From: CADEED01 sp035761265
GTDB lineage: Bacteria; Pseudomonadota; Gammaproteobacteria; Steroidobacterales; Steroidobacteraceae
Direction: 5' to 3'
Assembly: GCA_035761265.1 (NCBI GenBank)
Contig: DASTRL010000250.1
Location: 12,538-76,537, forward strand
Length of the DNA stretch: 64,000 nt
The position numbers and the translations under genes are program-made. Position 1 is the stretch's first letter, and every line of letters begins with the position of its first letter. The notes under the pieces are model-generated. The model had not been told where the DNA came from. It saw only the letters and a list, made by a program, of their open reading frames with translations, and made no database searches. Shown here in pieces: positions 7,891 through 15,653 of this stretch.

Positions 7891-10484
7891 TGAGGAAGTT
7901 GTCGGCCAGTTGCCTCGCGCTGACGCTTGCGATCTTTTCGCGGGCCGGTGACGCGCCGCAGGCCGATGCGGCGCCGGTGGACGGGCCGGCCGTCGTGGTC
8001 TCCTCCCAGACCGCCAAGCCCTGGACCCGCTGGTGGTGGCCCGGCTCCGCCGTCGATCGCGCAGGACTGCGCGCCCAGCTCGAGGCCTTCGCCGCGGCCG
8101 GTATCGGCGGCGTCGAGATCACGCCCATTTACGGCGCAAGCGGCAGCGAATCGCGCGACGTCGAATTCCTCTCGCCTCGCTGGGTGGAGCTGCTGGCATT
8201 CACGTCTTCCGAGGCGAAGCGACTTGGCCTGGGCGTCGACATGGCGACGGGCACGGGCTGGCCCTTCGGCGGGCCGGAAGTCACTGCCGCGCAGAATTCC
8301 AGCGCCATGGTGCTGATCGACGGCGAACTCGCCGGCAAGGCGACGCAGATGAAGGTGAAACGCGCCGCGCCGGGCGGCGCGGGGCTGGTGCTGGATCCTT
8401 ACTCGACGACGGCGCTCGCGAGCTATCTGGAGCGTTTCTCGACCGCGTTCCGGAACCAGCCCCGCGCCAGCCTGCGCTCGCAGTTCCACGACTCTTTCGA
8501 GTATTACGCCGCCGGTTGGTCACCGGCCCTGCCGCAGGAATTCGCGCGGCTGAACGGCTACGACATCCAGACACACGCGCGAGAGTTGCTTGACGCCACC
8601 ACTGACCGGGACACCTTGACGCGGCTCAGGGGCGACTACCGCCGCACGCTGGCCAGCATGCACCTCGACTACGTGAATGCCTGGGTGGCCTGGTCGCACG
8701 CGCACGGGTTCATCGCGCGCAACCAGGCGCACGGCGCACCCGGCAACCTGCTGGATCTCTATGCGGCGGCCGACATTCCCGAGACCGAGTCGTATGGCAT
8801 GACGCTCTTGCCCATTCCGGGGCTGCGCGCCGCGCCGGAGGATGTGAATCCGGATCCCGACCCGTCGCAGAACCTGATCGCACGCTTCGCATCCTCGGCC
8901 GCGCACGTGAGCGGCAAACCACTGGCCTCGAGCGAGACCCTCACCTGGCTGCGCGAGAATTTCCGCGAAGCGCCCTGGGCGGCGAAGCCGCAGCTCGACC
9001 GGCTGTTCGCGGCGGGTATCAACCACATCTTCTACCACGGCATCAGCTATTCACCGCCCGATGCCACCTGGCCGGGATGGTTCTTCTACGCCGCGACGCA
9101 GCTCGGGCCGAACAACCCGCTGTGGCGCGACTACGGCGCCATGAATGACTACGTGGAACGCGTGCAGTCGGTGCTGCAGGCGGGCCGTCCCGACAACGAC
9201 GTACTGCTCTTCTGGCCCTTCGACGACGTGGCGGACGATGACGATGCCGGCCCGCTCATGCGCCAGCTCAGCGTGCATGAGAACCAGTGGCTCACCGGAT
9301 CACCTGCGGGACGTGTCGCGATGCAATTGCTCGCGGCCGGTTACAGCTTCGATTTCATCTCGGATGCGCAGCTCCGCCAGTTGCGAACGCAAGGCGGCGA
9401 ACTGCTGGCACCCGGCGCGCAATATCGCGTTCTGGTCGTGCCGAGGACCTCGCGCATGTCGCCCGATACATTGGCGAGGATCGATGCTCTTGCCGAGGCC
9501 GGCGCGCATGTGCTCTTCGATGAGCTGCCCGGTGATGTGCCGGGGTACGGCGACCTGCAAGCGCGGCGCGCGGCATTGCGGAGGATCCTCGAGAAGCCCT
9601 CGTGGCGAGATCGCCTCGCCGGGGAGTCGATGACGAGCGCACTGGCAAAGCTCGGCATCCCGTCCGAGAAGATGGCGCAGCTTTCATACACGCGTCGCGC
9701 GCGACCGGACGGCCACGACTACTTCATCGCCAATCTCGGCTGCTGCGAGCGCGCATCGTGGATTCCGCTCGCGAAGCCCGCCAGGTACGCCGAGCTGCTC
9801 GACCCGCTCGACGCGCGCACCGGCGAGGCGGCGCTTTCGCGACAGGCGGGGCGCACCAGCGTCTATCTACAGCTCGAACCCGGCCGGTCGGTGATCCTGC
9901 GCACGTACCGGCGGGCCCCGAAGCAGCGCCGACTCGAACCCTGGCGCTACGTGGCGAAAGCCGGCGAAGGCCAGCGGATCGACGGCGAATGGCAGGTGGA
10001 ATTCCTGAGTGGCGGACCGACTCTGCCCGCGCCGCTGCGCATGCCGGCGCCGCGGAGCTGGACGGATGCCGGCGACGACGCGCTGCAGTCCTTCTCGGGC
10101 ACGGCACGCTATCGGGTGGCCTTCGACGCGCCCGCGCGGCGTGCGGATGGCTGGCTGTTGGACCTCGGCGATGTGCGCGAGGCCGCGCGCGTCACGCTCA
10201 ACGGCCGGTTCCTGGGTCACGCCTGGAGCCTGCCTTTCACGCTGCGGCTGCCGCCGGGTGCGCTGCAACCGCGCGCCAATGTGCTCGAGATCGAGGTCAC
10301 GAACCTGCCGGCCAATCGCATCCGCGATCTCGACCGTCGCAAGGTGGACTGGAAGATCATGAAGGAGATCAACCTGGTCGACCTGCGCTACCAACCGTTC
10401 GATGCTTCGGGCTGGAAAGTGGCGCCTTCGGGTCTGCTGGGCCCCGTGAAGCTCGTGCCGCTCGAGGTGGTCAGCCCCCGCTGA
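7890..10484 (+). CDS. GH106-like glycosyl hydrolase (putative alpha-L-rhamnosidase), secreted
   Basis: The 864-residue protein has a signal peptide (MRKLSASCLALTLAIFSRAG). It then has the GH106-type start TRWWWPGSAVDRAGL followed by LEAFAAAGIGGVEI and ATGTGWPFGG, conserved in glycosyl hydrolases annotated as alpha-L-rhamnosidase. A large alpha/beta central region follows. Residues about 720-855 form a galactose-binding-like jelly roll, with RYRVAFDAP, WLLDLGDVREAARVTLNG and NVLEIEVTNLPANRIRD. Family enzymes release rhamnose from plant or microbial polysaccharides. It is somewhat shorter than many members. The ATG overlaps the VOC stop. No sugar transporter or regulator accompanies it, which is unusual for a polysaccharide locus. 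Confidence 0.82.
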   Translation: MRKLSASCLALTLAIFSRAGDAPQADAAPVDGPAVVVSSQTAKPWTRWWWPGSAVDRAGLRAQLEAFAAAGIGGVEITPIYGASGSESRDVEFLSPRWVELLAFTSSEAKRLGLGVDMATGTGWPFGGPEVTAAQNSSAMVLIDGELAGKATQMKVKRAAPGGAGLVLDPYSTTALASYLERFSTAFRNQPRASLRSQFHDSFEYYAAGWSPALPQEFARLNGYDIQTHARELLDATTDRDTLTRLRGDYRRTLASMHLDYVNAWVAWSHAHGFIARNQAHGAPGNLLDLYAAADIPETESYGMTLLPIPGLRAAPEDVNPDPDPSQNLIARFASSAAHVSGKPLASSETLTWLRENFREAPWAAKPQLDRLFAAGINHIFYHGISYSPPDATWPGWFFYAATQLGPNNPLWRDYGAMNDYVERVQSVLQAGRPDNDVLLFWPFDDVADDDDAGPLMRQLSVHENQWLTGSPAGRVAMQLLAAGYSFDFISDAQLRQLRTQGGELLAPGAQYRVLVVPRTSRMSPDTLARIDALAEAGAHVLFDELPGDVPGYGDLQARRAALRRILEKPSWRDRLAGESMTSALAKLGIPSEKMAQLSYTRRARPDGHDYFIANLGCCERASWIPLAKPARYAELLDPLDARTGEAALSRQAGRTSVYLQLEPGRSVILRTYRRAPKQRRLEPWRYVAKAGEGQRIDGEWQVEFLSGGPTLPAPLRMPAPRSWTDAGDDALQSFSGTARYRVAFDAPARRADGWLLDLGDVREAARVTLNGRFLGHAWSLPFTLRLPPGALQPRANVLEIEVTNLPANRIRDLDRRKVDWKIMKEINLVDLRYQPFDASGWKVAPSGLLGPVKLVPLEVVSPR

Positions 10485-10487
10485 GCC

Positions 10488-10910
10488 TCAGACGTTCAGC
10501 GCGCGGCGCGCCTTGAACATGCAGCGATCCATCACGGTGAAAATGCCGGCGTCGCGCGCCCGCATCGCGGCGGCTGCGTCGACCACGCCTTCCTGGAACC
10601 ACAACGCCGGCACCCCGAGCCGGATCGCCTCATCGACGATGGCAGACACGTGCTCCGGCCTGCGGAACACATCCACGACGTCGATGGGACCCGCATTCTT
10701 CATCGCCGATTCGAGGCTCGGCCAGGCGCGTTCGCCGAGGATTTCCTTTGCCACCGGATTCACCGGCACGATCCGGTAACCGAACTTCTGCAACTCCTCC
10801 GCAACGTGGTAGCTCGGCCGCCCCGGAGTCTCCGACAGCCCGAGTACGGCCACGGTGCGGATGCGCTTCAGGAATGCGTCGATTTGCGGTTTTGCGGGGT
10901 TGTCGAACAT
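10488..10910 (-). CDS. CoA-binding domain protein (YccU-like)
   Basis: The 140-residue protein is a stand-alone Rossmann CoA_binding domain. It shows TVAVLGLSETPGRPSYHVAE near residue 20, YRIVPVNPVAKEILGERAW next, then PIDVVDVFRRPE and ALWFQEGVVD. These are the conserved elements of the YccU group. The domain binds CoA in relatives, but no physiological role is settled. It ends three bases from the glycosidase stop (convergent) and is divergent from the DUF2167 gene. Cytoplasmic. Confidence 0.9.
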   Translation of the reverse strand: MFDNPAKPQIDAFLKRIRTVAVLGLSETPGRPSYHVAEELQKFGYRIVPVNPVAKEILGERAWPSLESAMKNAGPIDVVDVFRRPEHVSAIVDEAIRLGVPALWFQEGVVDAAAAMRARDAGIFTVMDRCMFKARRALNV

Positions 10911-10961
10911 GGCCTGCCTCGTCTTGTGCTAGCGTCCCAGCCGCTCAACTGGGAGGTTGAC

Positions 10962-11870
10962 ATGAGAGCATTGAGTATCGCCACCGCGGGTCTCGCGCTG
11001 TGGGCATCGTTCGGCTTCGCGGATCCGGCATGGGCCGAGGATCCCGCGCCCACCGAGGAATCATCCGACGAACAGGCCGCCCCCGAGGGGCCGGTGTTCA
11101 AATACCAGACCGGCAACATCGTGCTGCCTAACAAGGTGGCGACACTCCACCTGGCCGGAAACTACCGCTACCTCGATCCCGCCGAGACCGAGAAACTGCT
11201 CGTCGCCTGGGGCAACGAACCCGGCAGCGACACGCAGGGCGCCATCGTTCCGAATGAAATCGACCCGATGTCCGACGAGGGGTGGGCGGTGATCGTCACC
11301 TACGAAGACGAAGGCCACATCGACGACTCCGACGCCGCCGAGATCGACTACGACGATCTGCTCAAGGACATGAAGGAAGGCACCGAGGACAGCAACGAGG
11401 CCCGCAAGAAGGCGGGCTACCAGGCGGTGCACCTGATCGGCTGGGCCGAGAAGCCGCGCTACGACGCGGCGGCCAAGAAACTCTACTGGGCCAAGGAGCT
11501 GAATTTCGAGGGCAGCGCGGCACACACGCTCAACTACGACGTGCGCGTGCTCGGCCGCGAAGGCGTGCTCTCGATGAACGCGGTGGCTTCGATGTCGCAG
11601 CTCGCGCAGATCCGCTCCGACATGCGGCCGCTGATCGAAATCGCGGAGTTCAACGGAGGGCACCGCTACGCCGAGTTCAACTCGAAGACCGACCACATGG
11701 CCGAATACGGCCTGGGCGCGTTGATCGCCGGCGGCGTGGCCGCCAAGCTCGGCCTGTTCGGCAAGCTCGCGGCGCTGCTCGTGGCCTTCAAGAAGTTCAT
11801 CATCCTGGGCCTGGTCGCGGTGGGTGGATTCTTCGCCAAGCTGTTCAAGAAGAAGGACGCCGCCGCCTGA
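10962..11870 (+). CDS. DUF2167 family membrane-anchored protein
   Basis: The 302-residue protein starts with a signal peptide (MRALSIATAGLALWASFGFA). The DUF2167 ectodomain follows, with TGNIVLPNKVATLHL, DEGWAVIVTYEDEGHI, YDVRVLGREGVLSMNAVA and GHRYAEFNSKTDHMAEYG. The last about 45 residues are one or two hydrophobic helices ending in a lysine tail (FKKKDAAA). Family function is unknown. The ribosome-binding site GGGAGG sits 8 bases before the ATG. Its stop overlaps the CTG start proposed for the ferredoxin-like gene. Upstream longer in-frame sequence lacks homology and was not used. Confidence 0.88.
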   Translation: MRALSIATAGLALWASFGFADPAWAEDPAPTEESSDEQAAPEGPVFKYQTGNIVLPNKVATLHLAGNYRYLDPAETEKLLVAWGNEPGSDTQGAIVPNEIDPMSDEGWAVIVTYEDEGHIDDSDAAEIDYDDLLKDMKEGTEDSNEARKKAGYQAVHLIGWAEKPRYDAAAKKLYWAKELNFEGSAAHTLNYDVRVLGREGVLSMNAVASMSQLAQIRSDMRPLIEIAEFNGGHRYAEFNSKTDHMAEYGLGALIAGGVAAKLGLFGKLAALLVAFKKFIILGLVAVGGFFAKLFKKKDAAA

Positions 11871-12427
11871 GCGAATCCACGCCGCGCCACCGCGTTCACC
11901 TCGAACCCGGCGGACACGAATTGCTCGTGTCCGCCGGCGAGAACGTGCTCGCGGCGGCGCTCGCGGCCGGCATCCCGCTGCCGCACAGCTGCCGCGCGGG
12001 GCGATGCGCCTCGTGCAAGGCGCGCCTGCTGGCCGGCGAGATCGCCTATCCGCAGGACAAACTACCGCCGGGCATCGTGGCCGCCGAGGCGGCGCGCGGT
12101 GAGGTCCTGCTCTGCCAGGCGAGCCCGCGCAGCGACCTGCACGTCGAAACGCGGGTTGCGGCAGGAACTTCGATGCCCGTCAGCGGCGTGGTCGTGGAAC
12201 AGGTGACGCCGCTTTCAATCGGCGGCAAGAGCGTCCGCCTGCGATTGTTGGGAGCGGCGCCCTTGCGGGCGCGACCCGGACAGTTCGTCGACGTGCAATC
12301 CGCCACTGGGGAGTCCGAGCGCGTCGCCATCGTGGCGACCGGCGCAGGCACGATGGAAATAGAGATGCACGAGCTCGATCCGCAGGTACTTGTGCGCATG
12401 CGCGGGCCGTTCGATGCGCCGCGCTAA
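11867..12427 (+). CDS. 2Fe-2S ferredoxin domain fused to an FAD-binding barrel; short, with apparent CTG start
   Basis: Residues about 5-88 form a plant-type ferredoxin with cysteine pattern SCRAGRCASCKA plus Cys in EVLLCQAS, giving four ligands. Residues about 95-186 match the FAD-binding barrel of CDP-6-deoxyglucoseene reductase/ferredoxin reductase-like proteins, with ARPGQFVDVQ and the end VRMRGPFDAP. The NAD-binding domain that normally follows is absent, so the protein ends exactly at the domain border. No ATG, GTG or TTG fits upstream of the ferredoxin fold. The only frame-compatible start is CTG at 11867, overlapping the DUF2167 TGA and preceded by AAGGA. It may be a natural electron-transfer module or a 3' truncation. 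Confidence 0.7.
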   Translation: MSESTPRHRVHLEPGGHELLVSAGENVLAAALAAGIPLPHSCRAGRCASCKARLLAGEIAYPQDKLPPGIVAAEAARGEVLLCQASPRSDLHVETRVAAGTSMPVSGVVVEQVTPLSIGGKSVRLRLLGAAPLRARPGQFVDVQSATGESERVAIVATGAGTMEIEMHELDPQVLVRMRGPFDAPR

Positions 12428-12723
12428 CGCGCGTGCGGAATGCCGTTGGGAGTGCAGGGCGCTCAAGCAGAAAATTCGCTCACCAAGCGACGTAAACGAA
12501 GCCTGACTCCAGGTCAACTCGAATATCTGCCGCAAATGGCCTGAATCTCGGGCAAGCGGTTCCTGCCTAAAAAGATATTTCCTGTTAGGTGAGAGAACTC
12601 ACCACTTCGCGACACTAGGTAGAGCGGACGCTCCTTCGTTGGCATGGAAAGCCACAGATGACGACGCCTGACGCTTGTTAGGCGCGACGGAGCAGCGTTG
12701 CCGTCAGAAAGTCGGGAGGAAGA
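12428..12723. other. Gene-free 296-bp stretch at the left edge of an AT-richer island
   Basis: No convincing ORF is present in either strand. From about 12540 the base composition drops clearly below that of the flanks. A small perfect hairpin, GGTGAG-AGAA-CTCACC, lies at about 12588-12603. GTTAGG occurs twice (about 12587 and 12677). I looked for the missing NAD domain of the preceding ferredoxin gene in all plus-strand frames and found nothing like it. Confidence 0.5.
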
Positions 12724-12846
12724 ATGAATCCAAGATACTTCGGGATCATGAAGCTGTGCATCGCGGGCGCGCTGGTCCTCGGTCTCTCAGCGGGGAAGAT
12801 CGGCGCTGCGACCACGCTGACCTATACATACGATGCGAGCGTATAG
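12724..12846 (+). pseudogene. Orphan signal peptide ORF, probable remnant of a secreted protein gene
   Basis: A strong Shine-Dalgarno (GGGAGGAAGA) precedes an ATG that opens only 40 codons. The product has a clean signal peptide core (CIAGALVLGLSAGKIGAA) followed by TTLTYTYDASV and a TAG stop. The mature part is 11 residues. This looks like the start of a secreted protein whose body is lost; another frame continues with SPAFTENVPFNGTTPYVE, consistent with a frameshift. A genuine tiny secreted peptide cannot be excluded. It lies 110 bases upstream of the CPBP gene in the same AT-richer island. Confidence 0.5.
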
Positions 12847-12956
12847 GGTCGCCGGCGTTCACGGAGAATGTTCCATTCAATGGCACAACCCCTTATGTGG
12901 AGTAGCGCCCAATTCGCGTCCGAGCTTCTCCCGAGCAGATTGGAAAGCATTAGCGA

Positions 12957-13742
12957 TTGAAATTAACCGCACCTTCGAGCGCCAGAACTGGACTGGTGTT
13001 GCTATTTGCACTGGCTGCCTACATAGCTCCACTCCTGTGGTGGAGAATCTGTGTGCAAATCAATTCGACGATCTCTCCATCGTTGCCTTTGGCATTTCCG
13101 ATGGCGTTCGCCACTCTCATTGCTTTCCGCCGGTGGCTCTTCAATCTCAACAGACACCAACTTGACAAGTTGAACAAGGTCAACGGCACGAGTGCGGCGC
13201 TGCTTACCGTTCTCGGGTTGGTGATTTGTCTTTTATCGATTCTTGTTTGCTTTGCATTTTCCGGCATACAGGCGGAACACCCCTCGCCGACTCCGGGCTT
13301 AACTGGTTTGAACGCTTGGAGTACCGCATATGCGTTGCCGATTTATGGCGCGATTGTGGAAGAAGCCGCCTTCAGGGCACAACTTCAACTGCGAATGGAA
13401 AGCATGCTATCGCCTTTCGGCGCGATGTGCGCGTCGTCAGTCGCTTTCATTGCCATCCATACTGCAAACGAAGGTTTCTTCGCTTACTGGCCCTTATATT
13501 TGAGTATCACAATCGTCTGCGGGCTGTTGGTCTTGAAGCTTCGTTCGGTGTATTTCGCGCTCATTGTGCATTCGCTGACAAATCTGCTGGGTGGCGCAAG
13601 TGCGAGTTTGTTGAATGATTCTGCAGATATGCTTTCTGAATCTACGGCGCGAGTTGTCATCGTTTTCCTGCTCGTAAGCGGACTTTCGATTTTCTTCTGG
13701 TCCATTTTTCAAATCCGACGTGCTCAACCGTCAACTTCTTGA
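12957..13742 (+). CDS. CPBP family intramembrane glutamic endopeptidase (CAAX protease-like)
   Basis: The 261-residue protein is strongly hydrophobic, with about seven to eight predicted membrane spans. CPBP motifs are in order: motif 1 EEAAFR (EExxxR, paired Glu), motif 2 FIAIHTAN with a metal/base His, and motif 3 ALIVHSLTNLLG with a second His and Asn. Relatives process prenylated proteins in eukaryotes and are linked to bacteriocin immunity or membrane signalling in bacteria. The start is TTG, with GGAAAG about 10 bases upstream. Codon and base use is markedly more AT-rich than neighbouring genes, suggesting horizontal acquisition. No bacteriocin gene is seen beside it. Confidence 0.82.
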   Translation: MKLTAPSSARTGLVLLFALAAYIAPLLWWRICVQINSTISPSLPLAFPMAFATLIAFRRWLFNLNRHQLDKLNKVNGTSAALLTVLGLVICLLSILVCFAFSGIQAEHPSPTPGLTGLNAWSTAYALPIYGAIVEEAAFRAQLQLRMESMLSPFGAMCASSVAFIAIHTANEGFFAYWPLYLSITIVCGLLVLKLRSVYFALIVHSLTNLLGGASASLLNDSADMLSESTARVVIVFLLVSGLSIFFWSIFQIRRAQPSTS

Positions 13743-13834
13743 TGCTGCAGGATTCTCCAGACACGTCGCGGCGATCAATATTCACCTACATGATGCCGCA
13801 ACTACACAGCGGCTGACTTCGCGGGCTAAAGGCG

Positions 13835-14569
13835 TCAGATGCGGAACCGGTCCTTGAGGTCACCGGCCATGCGGCGGCTGACTTCCAGCGGTTCGCCCAG
13901 CCCGCGCAGGTGCACGAAATGCTGGCCGCTCGCATCGCGCGCGATGCGCTCCAGGTAACGCGTGTTCACCAGCGCATTGCGATGCACGCGCACGAAGTCC
14001 GCCGCGAATTCCTCCTCGAGCGTCTTCAGCGAGTCCTCGATGAGGTCTTCGCCGCGCTGGTGCCGCACCGTGGTGTATTTCTGGTCGGCCTGGAAGCACA
14101 GCACTTCCTCGATGGGGATCAGCTTGAGTCCGTCGCGGCCGCGCGCGCCGATGTGCGTGCGGCGCGGGTTCTCTTTTGCCGCCTGCGCCACTTCCTGCAA
14201 CTGCGGGCGCGACAGGCGGCCGGCCTTGGCCAACGCGGCGCGCAGTTTCTCGGCGCGGATCGGCTTCAACAGGTAAGCGATGGCCTCGGACTCGAAGGCC
14301 TGCAGCGCGTACTCGTCGAATGCGGTGACGAAGATCACGGCGGGCGGCTCGGGCAGAGCGGCGAGATGGCGCGCGACTTCCAGCCCGTCGATGCCCGGCA
14401 TGCGCACGTCGAGCAGCACGATGTCCGGTTGCAGCGAGTCGCAGAGCTCGAGCGCGCGCTGGCCATTCTCCGCCTCGCCGGCGACTTCGAAGCCTTCCGC
14501 CTCCGAGACCAGGGAGCGCAGCAGCGCGCGCGCCGGCGGTTCGTCGTCGACGATCAGCACCTTATGCAC
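13835..14569 (-). CDS. LytTR-type response regulator (AlgR/LytT family)
   Basis: The 244-residue protein has an N-terminal receiver domain (residues about 1-120). Its acidic pair is VDDEPPAR, its phosphoacceptor Asp is in DIVLLDVRMPGIDG, and TAFDEYA and LLKPI give the Thr and Lys. A LytTR DNA-binding domain (residues about 140-244) follows, with YTTVRHQRGEDLIEDSLKTL and FVRVHRNALVNTRYLERI. LytTR regulators bind paired imperfect direct repeats. It overlaps the histidine kinase gene by 8 bases, so the pair is co-translated. Targets are unknown; AlgR-like regulation of surface polysaccharide or motility is only an analogy. Confidence 0.93.
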   Translation of the reverse strand: MHKVLIVDDEPPARALLRSLVSEAEGFEVAGEAENGQRALELCDSLQPDIVLLDVRMPGIDGLEVARHLAALPEPPAVIFVTAFDEYALQAFESEAIAYLLKPIRAEKLRAALAKAGRLSRPQLQEVAQAAKENPRRTHIGARGRDGLKLIPIEEVLCFQADQKYTTVRHQRGEDLIEDSLKTLEEEFAADFVRVHRNALVNTRYLERIARDASGQHFVHLRGLGEPLEVSRRMAGDLKDRFRI

Positions 14570-15653
14570 GCGCGGCCTCGATGGGCTGGAACGGAAAGCG
14601 CAGCGTCACGATGTATTCCTCGTCGAAGCGCCCCGCCTTGACCGTGGACCGCTCGCCGTACATGAGATCGAGCCGCTCGCGGATGTTCGCGAGCGCCAGG
14701 CGGTTGCCGTCCCGCATCGTCACGTTGGCCGCCGGCAGCGGGTTGCGTACGACTATCGTGATCATGCCCTTGTTCAGTTCGCCGGATACGGTGACGACAC
14801 CGCCGTCCGGGCGGGGTTCGACGCCGTGATAGATGGCATTTTCCAGCAGCGGTTGCAGCGTGAGGCCGGGCACCAGCGCGTTGCGTGGCAATGAATCCAC
14901 CTTCCACTCGACCCGCAGGCGCTCGCCGAGCCGCAACTGCTCCATGCGCTGGTAGGTGCGCGCCACGTCGATCTCGTCGGACAACGGGATCTCGTTGCGC
15001 TTCTCGGAGAGATTGGCACGGAACAAGTCGGCCAGGTCCTGCACGGCCTCCTCGGCGCGCGCGGGGTTGGTGCGTGTCAACGCGGCGATGGTGTTCATGC
15101 TGTTGAACAGGAAATGCGGCCGGATGCGCGCCTGCAGGGCGTGCACACGCGCCTTGGCCTGCAGCTCGACGTTGTGGCGCCACTCGTGCGTCACGTAGAA
15201 GTACCGCAGCGCCAGCGCGGTGACCACGAGCGCGATGACGACGTTGCGCAGCAGGAAAGTCCAGTGGTCCTGCGGGATCAAACCCGTGTCGTTGACCCAG
15301 CCGGCGCGGCTGCCGAACCAGTAGGCCGCGGCCGAGATCATCATGACCAGCGCGGCGGTCAGCCCCAGGACCATGGCCGAGCCCCGGCGCACGGACTGCC
15401 GGTTCAGATAGCCGCGCAGCATGCACAGCAGCGCGGCGCCGAACAGCCCGATCCACAGCAGGAACATCGAGGTGCGCGCCAGGTCGGCCCAGAATCCGAG
15501 CGCCGCCTCGTTGCGCGCCAGGGACAGCACCAGCGCCGTGAGCTCGCAGATGATCACGATGGCCAGCACGGCGCGCGCGCGGCAGAAGTCGGGTAGATAG
15601 AGCTGCTTCGTCTGTTCCGCGCTCGTCGCGACCTCTCGCGCGGCGCGGCTCAT
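14562..15653 (-). CDS. Membrane sensor histidine kinase, LytS/AlgZ type
   Basis: The 363-residue protein has four predicted membrane spans (residues about 25-150, for example LAIVIICELTALVLSLA and NVVIALVVTALAL). A His_kinase domain follows with the H-box IRPHFLFNSMNTIAAL. The C-terminus has a GHKL ATPase with N-box LLENAIYHGVEP and G-box LALANIRERL. The kinase would phosphorylate the adjacent LytTR regulator. The ATG overlaps the upstream dehydrogenase stop by 4 bases, an unexpected coupling. No extracellular sensor domain is present, so the signal is probably membrane-borne. Confidence 0.92.
   Translation of the reverse strand: MSRAAREVATSAEQTKQLYLPDFCRARAVLAIVIICELTALVLSLARNEAALGFWADLARTSMFLLWIGLFGAALLCMLRGYLNRQSVRRGSAMVLGLTAALVMMISAAAYWFGSRAGWVNDTGLIPQDHWTFLLRNVVIALVVTALALRYFYVTHEWRHNVELQAKARVHALQARIRPHFLFNSMNTIAALTRTNPARAEEAVQDLADLFRANLSEKRNEIPLSDEIDVARTYQRMEQLRLGERLRVEWKVDSLPRNALVPGLTLQPLLENAIYHGVEPRPDGGVVTVSGELNKGMITIVVRNPLPAANVTMRDGNRLALANIRERLDLMYGERSTVKAGRFDEEYIVTLRFPFQPIEAARA

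Noticed and set aside
10650..10961. Extended N-terminus for the DUF2167 protein
   Set aside because: The upstream in-frame sequence is antisense to the CoA-binding gene; a signal peptide with a good ribosome-binding site starts at 10962.
12670..12690. GTTAGGC resembling an integron attC core site
   Set aside because: No paired RYYYAAC core at attC distance, no integrase, and the same word recurs inside ordinary coding genes of this genome.
12428..12723. Possible remnant of the missing NAD domain of the ferredoxin-FAD protein
   Set aside because: All three plus-strand frames were read; none shows a Rossmann-like glycine motif or the conserved C-terminal strand.
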